Source of the DNA: Oscillospiraceae bacterium
Lineage (GTDB): Bacteria; Bacillota; Clostridia; Oscillospirales; Acutalibacteraceae
Reading direction: 5' to 3'
DNA length: 28,797 nucleotides
Assembly (NCBI GenBank): GCA_902774165.1
Contig: CACYHJ010000015.1
Coordinates: 728 to 29,524, forward strand
Below are positions 25,226 through 28,797 of this stretch, piece after piece. The notes beneath the pieces are model-generated. The model had not been told where the DNA came from. It was given only the letters and a program-made list of their open reading frames with translations, and did not search any database. How positions within the stretch are numbered: the first letter of the stretch is position 1; every line of letters begins with the position of its first letter. Both the position numbers and the translations under genes were made by a program.

Positions 25226-25279
25226 ATGCGTGATGCGGAACGCGGAGGCCGGGCGACCGGCTCCGTATTCCGCATTCGG
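25226..25279. repeat. Heptamer hairpin element G between purC and purF
   Basis: The stretch can be read in 7-bp steps: ATGCGTG-ATGCGGA-ACGCGGA-GGCCGGG-CGACCGG-CTCCGTA-TTCCGCA-TTCGGTT. It folds as one hairpin, GATGCGGAACGCGGAG then GCCGG-gcga-CCGGC then TCCGTATTCCGCATTC, with a single-base bulge on each side. It ends exactly at the purC stop codon. No T run follows, so it is not a standard terminator. Confidence 0.85.
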
Positions 25280-25987
<708 letters not shown>

Positions 25988-26030
25988 AAGATAATCTCCT
26001 TCCGGTCTTGATGTGCCTGTATCTTACGTT

Positions 26031-26048
26031 CCGCCGCGGACGCGGCGG
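26031..26048. repeat. GC-rich hairpin between the PHP gene and purC
   Basis: CCGCCGC-ggac-GCGGCGG is a perfect 7-bp stem. T residues follow it on the plus strand only, so it would be a terminator for antisense rather than operon transcripts. The flanks hold further GC-rich inverted pieces (GTTCCG and CGGAAC) but no clear 7-bp period. Confidence 0.65.
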
Positions 26049-26099
26049 TTTTGGATTGTTTTCTCCGACGGAACGCCGCGTCGGGCGGCGCCGGCCGGG

Positions 26100-27116
26100 T
26101 CAGCCGAAAATTTCGTCGGTAAAATAAGCGTTGGAATCCGCGCGCAGACCCTGTTCGTCCTGCACGGAAATGCGGAAATACTCATCGTCCGGGTCGATCC
26201 GGAATTCCGCGCGGGTCGCCATGCCGCCGTTTTCGCCGTAACCGGCCTTGCTGCGGCGGGCGCCGGTGATGCAGTAGACCCGGACCGCCGGGGAGCACTC
26301 CACGTGCAGCAGACCGTCCTCTATCCACAGCGCGGTGATCTCGGGCCCCTGTGAGGCATAAAAATGTCCCGCCCTCAGCGCCGCCGCGATGCTCGCGTAA
26401 TCCAGGCGCGGCGCCCTGATCATCGTGAACGCGCCGAAGGAATCCCACTTCGGGTGATCCGGCTGCTGCCGGTTGTGGTTGTCGTCCGTCCCCTGCACGA
26501 AGATCCGCTGCCCAAGATGCAGGAAATCCTCATAGACCCTGGGGTTATATTCATCATAGCCGGACACCACGCTGGAATAATTGCAGATCTCCATGGCGTG
26601 CATCCCCTTGTAGCGGGAATACTCCGGATACCGCTCCAGCGACCATACCGGGTGGTTGTAAGTGACAAAAAAGCCTTTTTCCCTGCCGATGCGGATCGCC
26701 TCGTTGATGCACTCGGGCGTATACTCCCGCTCGAAATCCGGCTCGGCCGGGTCGAAATGTACCCGGGCGATCTTTTCCGGCTCCAGATATTTCGTCCGGT
26801 GGAAACAGGGCTGGACGTCGTTTTTCTCATCCAGCGCGACGAAGCAGATGTGGCAGCACTTCGTCTCCCGCCGATAGGTGCGCTGTTCCTCAGAAAAGCT
26901 CATTTCAAACCCGGTCATCATCAGGAACTCCGGGTCCGTCAGCTCGTGGTGCGCCAGCAAAAACTCATGGTCGGTGCAGCTGAGCACGGAATACCCGTGC
27001 GCTTTGTACGCCTCTTTCAGCTCCGCGGGCGTCAGGCGCCCGTCCGATTCCGTGGAATGGGCGTGCAGGTTCGCTTTGTAAAACGTCCCCTCCGCGGGAA
27101 GAAGATCGATTCTCAC
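26100..27116 (-). CDS. PHP-domain metal-dependent phosphoesterase family protein
   Basis: The 338 residues carry a PHP domain: LHAHSTESDGRLTP (about 17-30) and the CTDHE metal ligands (about 51-55), a middle NHPVWSLERY histidine (about 165) and GTDDNHN (about 230). Members hydrolyse phosphate esters such as nucleotides or histidinol phosphate; the substrate here is not known. The C-terminal part (about 270-338) looks beta-rich. The start is a GTG at 27116 with AAAGGGA 8 nt before it; no ATG fits. It sits between purE and purC, an unusual place, so it may clear a phosphorylated pathway intermediate or alarmone (inference). Confidence 0.85.
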   Translation of the reverse strand: MRIDLLPAEGTFYKANLHAHSTESDGRLTPAELKEAYKAHGYSVLSCTDHEFLLAHHELTDPEFLMMTGFEMSFSEEQRTYRRETKCCHICFVALDEKNDVQPCFHRTKYLEPEKIARVHFDPAEPDFEREYTPECINEAIRIGREKGFFVTYNHPVWSLERYPEYSRYKGMHAMEICNYSSVVSGYDEYNPRVYEDFLHLGQRIFVQGTDDNHNRQQPDHPKWDSFGAFTMIRAPRLDYASIAAALRAGHFYASQGPEITALWIEDGLLHVECSPAVRVYCITGARRSKAGYGENGGMATRAEFRIDPDDEYFRISVQDEQGLRADSNAYFTDEIFG

Positions 27117-27162
27117 GAAAATTTCCCTTTCTTAAAAACAGGATCAACCGATTCCCGCAGGG

Positions 27163-27654
27163 TCAGCGGTTGTATTTTTCCTCTATCGCGGCGTTCTTTT
27201 TCAGCACCGCCTGCCGGTCCGCCTCCCGCAGGGCGGTCAGCTTTTCAGAAAGCGCGGCGTCCTCCACCGCGAGGATCTGCGCCGCCAGCAGCGCCGCGTT
27301 CTTCGCGCCGTTCACCGCGACGGTCGCAACGGGAATGCCCGAGGGCATCTGCACCGTGGCCAGCAGCGCGTCCATCCCGTCGAACGTCGACCGGATCGGA
27401 ATGCCGATCACCGGCAGCACTGTGTTGGCCGCGATCGCGCCCGCGAGGTGCGCCGCCATGCCCGCGGCGGCGATGATCACGCCGAAGCCGTTTTCTTTCG
27501 CGTTCCGGGTGAAGGCCTTCGCCTCCTCCGGCGTTCTGTGGGCGGAAAAAATATGGACCTCAAAGGGGATCTCCAGCGCCTTCAGCGCGTCGATCGCCTT
27601 TTCGACGACCGGCAGATCGCTGTCGCTGCCCATGATTACCGCGACTTTTTTCAT
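27163..27654 (-). CDS. purE: N5-carboxyaminoimidazole ribonucleotide mutase
   Basis: PurE makes CAIR, the substrate of PurC. The 163 residues contain VAVIMGSDSDLPVVEKAID, IFSAHRTPEEA and IAAAGMAAHLAGAIAANTVLPVIGIP, the signatures of class I PurE, with the usual length. Class I enzymes normally need PurK to make N5-CAIR; no purK is in this window. It is the first gene of the operon, right after the ZTP riboswitch and terminator. The C-terminal tail after residue 135 (EKLTALREADRQAVLKKN) is charged and helical, as in many family members. Confidence 0.97.
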   Translation of the reverse strand: MKKVAVIMGSDSDLPVVEKAIDALKALEIPFEVHIFSAHRTPEEAKAFTRNAKENGFGVIIAAAGMAAHLAGAIAANTVLPVIGIPIRSTFDGMDALLATVQMPSGIPVATVAVNGAKNAALLAAQILAVEDAALSEKLTALREADRQAVLKKNAAIEEKYNR

Positions 27655-27678
27655 TCTGTTCCCTCCTCATTCCTCGTA

Positions 27679-27725
27679 TAAAAACGAAACAGGGCAACCC
27701 GATTCCTTGAAGAATCAGACTGCCC
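27679..27725 (-). terminator. Regulated terminator of the ZTP riboswitch
   Basis: On the minus strand GGGCAGTCTGATTCT and GGAATCGGGTTGCCC form a long imperfect stem, followed by TGTTTCGTTTTT. Its 5' arm shares the GGGCAG bases with the 3' end of the riboswitch aptamer, so ligand binding and terminator formation exclude each other. The purE gene starts about 25 nt further on. Confidence 0.88.
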
Positions 27726-27792
27726 AGACGGTCGACAAAATTAAGCTCATTTTCCCACTCCCCCGCGGTGATCCGCGCCTCCGTCAGTTGTG
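27719..27792 (-). promoter_or_regulatory. ZTP riboswitch (pfl motif) controlling the purine operon
   Basis: Read on the minus strand, the RNA shows ACUGACG (27788-27782), a hairpin CGCGG-AUCA-CCGCG (27777-27764), the GGGGAG segment right after it, a spacer, and the 3' part UCGACCGUCUGGGCAG (27734-27719). These are in the order and sequence of the ZTP aptamer, whose conserved end is CCGCCUGGGCA. ZTP (AICAR triphosphate) builds up when 10-formyl-THF is short. Binding should block the terminator and turn the operon on. That fits the genes below it: purH, purN, fhs and glyA. Confidence 0.9.
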
Positions 27793-27818
27793 AAAAAACG
27801 TTTCATCCTTTGTTTAAA

Positions 27819-27848
27819 ATTATACAATACGGCAACAATACAAGTCAA
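27819..27848 (-). promoter_or_regulatory. Sigma-A promoter of the purine operon
   Basis: On the minus strand TTGACT (27848-27843), an 18-nt spacer and TATAAT (27824-27819) lie just upstream of the riboswitch. Transcription should start near 27812. No other promoter of similar quality was noticed inside the operon. Confidence 0.88.
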
Positions 27849-27896
27849 GGAAAAAACGCCGGGACGACCGTAAAAAATCCGCGTCGTTTTGCATAT

Positions 27897-27929
27897 TTTT
27901 TCGGTAGAATTGCCGCATTCGCCGAAAAA
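27897..27929. repeat. Inverted repeat between the divergent promoters
   Basis: TTTTTCGG (27897-27904) and CCGAAAAA (27922-27929) are perfect 8-bp arms around a 17-nt spacer. The spot, between the purine operon promoter and the promoter at 27946, could be a regulator site or a weak terminator. No regulator can be named. Confidence 0.5.
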
Positions 27930-27945
27930 CGGCCCTGCAGGGGAA

Positions 27946-27974
27946 TTGACGATAGGAAAAGAAGATGATATAAT
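27946..27974 (+). promoter_or_regulatory. Sigma-A promoter of the secreted-protein gene
   Basis: TTGACG (27946-27951), a 17-nt spacer and TATAAT (27969-27974) lie 45 bp upstream of the GTG start at 28019. Confidence 0.85.
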
Positions 27975-28018
27975 ATAGAATAACAGAATCCGTGTGATTA
28001 TGAAAAGGAGCGATTTTT

Positions 28019-28555
28019 GTGAAAAGAAAAATCATATCCGTCGTCCTCGCGCTGTGTATGCTCGGCGTCTTTATGCTTCCCGCCGCCGCGGCGGAGTCGG
28101 TCGGTACCGTCAAAGTGGCGCTCAGCAGCGACGTCGCCGGCCGCAAGGAAGAGGAATCTCAGGCATTCATCACCGTCCTCTCCGGTAACGTGCGGTGCAG
28201 CGACCATAACGCGGGCCCCGTTTCCGCAAGCGACTATGCGGGCACCCCGGTAATAGAGGAACCGCTCGTCGCCGGCAGAACCTATTACGTCAGCTATCTG
28301 CTGGAGGCGACGGACGGCTGTATGCTGCCCGACAGGATCGAAGACTGCGACCTTGAGATCGAGTGCGGCAAAAATATCGAGGTTTTCTCAAAACAGATCG
28401 TCGTTTCGCACGCGAAGACCGAAAACGGCATGGTCGAGGATTTTCGCGGCCTCAGGATCCAGGCGCGGGTCCTCGTCGACGGCAACTTCCTTCAGCGGAT
28501 CATCGGGCTGTTCCACGATATCATCCTGAAGATCCGGGCGTGGTCGTTGTATTAA
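28019..28555 (+). CDS. Secreted protein of unknown function
   Basis: The 178 residues start with a clear signal peptide (MKRKIISVVLALCMLGVFML, cleavage probably after PAAAAE or near it). The start is a GTG with AAGGAG 8 nt before it. The mature part (about 150 residues) looks beta-rich with VGTVKVALSSDVAG, PVIEEPLVAGRTYYVSYLL and CDLEIECGKNIEVF, and ends in a hydrophobic helix-like tail (LQRIIGLFHDIILKIRAW). Several Cys residues remain after the signal peptide. I do not recognise the family. It has its own promoter, is divergent from the purine operon, and is followed directly by a 34-unit heptamer array with no terminator in sight. Confidence 0.82.
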   Translation: MKRKIISVVLALCMLGVFMLPAAAAESVGTVKVALSSDVAGRKEEESQAFITVLSGNVRCSDHNAGPVSASDYAGTPVIEEPLVAGRTYYVSYLLEATDGCMLPDRIEDCDLEIECGKNIEVFSKQIVVSHAKTENGMVEDFRGLRIQARVLVDGNFLQRIIGLFHDIILKIRAWSLY

Positions 28556-28559
28556 AACA

Positions 28560-28797
28560 GTCCCGAGTCCCGAGACACGAGGTCCGAGGCACGAGGTGCG
28601 AGGCGTGAGGCATGAGGCATGAGTCCCGAGGCCCGAGGCCCGAGACCCGAGTCCCGAGACCCGAGGTCCGAGTCACGAGGCGCGAGGCGTGAGGCATGAG
28701 GCATGAGTCCCGAGTCCCGAGTCACGAGTCACGAGGCGCGAGGCGCGAGGTGTGAGGCATGAGTCCCGAGGCCCGAGACCCGAGACCCGAGGCGCGA
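28560..28797. repeat. Array of 34 GNNNNGA heptamers
   Basis: From 28560 to the window edge the sequence divides into exactly 34 units of 7 bp with no phase break. Every unit starts with G and ends with GA; position 5 is only C or T; positions 2-4 vary. There are 12 unit types (such as GTCCCGA, GGCCCGA, GACCCGA, GGCATGA, GGCGCGA). Units 4-10 and 16-22 form a higher-order repeat 84 bp apart, with 5 of 7 units identical. It starts 4 bp after the stop codon of the secreted-protein gene and continues beyond the window. Confidence 0.97.

Noticed and set aside
25226..25279. Terminator between purC and purF
   Set aside because: The hairpin is strong but has no T run in the operon direction, and purF must be transcribed from upstream.
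28560..28797. CRISPR array
   Set aside because: Units are 7 bp with no 20-40 bp direct repeats, no unique spacers of constant length and no cas genes in the window.

Overview
The window looks like a chromosome segment of a GC-rich Firmicute (Bacillota), most likely a gut Clostridia/Oscillospiraceae-type anaerobe. The evidence is a T-box leader on asnS, a ZTP riboswitch on the purine operon, an Fe-S type PurF, a one-chain PurL, formate-tetrahydrofolate ligase, and a PurH split into a stand-alone AICAR transformylase plus an archaeal-type IMP cyclohydrolase. I infer the taxon; no marker gene fixes it.

Layout. (1) 1-1500, minus strand: an ECF sigma factor overlaps by 4 bp a membrane-anchored serpin that runs off the left edge. 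(2) 1530-5108, minus strand: an asparagine block, with a T-box-controlled asnS, an inserted BrnT/BrnA toxin-antitoxin pair and asnA. (3) 5311-9356: a second BrnT-type pair on the plus strand, three unrecognised AT-richer envelope proteins (two membrane-anchored, one lipoprotein) on the minus strand, and an XRE regulator. (4) 9524-27848, minus strand: an approximately 18-kb purine/one-carbon operon read from one sigma-A promoter through a ZTP riboswitch: purE, PHP-domain gene, purC, purF, purM, purN, purO-like, purH, glyA, purD, purL, fhs. These are followed by a ComEA-like gene, a HAD phosphatase and a lipoprotein gene, and then a strong terminator. (5) 27946-28797, plus strand: a small secreted protein followed by a long heptamer array.

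How the genes work together. The operon carries most steps from PRPP to IMP. GlyA and Fhs supply the one-carbon units used by PurN and PurH, so a switch sensing ZTP (the alarmone of 10-formyl-THF shortage) is a coherent control. purK and purB are not in the window.

The most unusual content lies between the genes. At least eight intergenic gaps hold degenerate tandem repeats with a strict 7-bp period, usually as a left arm and an inverted right arm around a small hairpin. Each locus has its own 7-bp word, but period, symmetry and position (at the 3' end of a gene, sometimes supplying its stop codon) are shared. A related element, 19692-19896, is an array of eight different small hairpins separated by the heptamer ATATCGA in its left half and the reverse complement TCGATAT in its right half. 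The array at 28560-28797 has 34 unbroken heptamers of form GNNNNGA. I do not recognise this family; cyanobacterial heptanucleotide STRRs are the nearest analogy I know.
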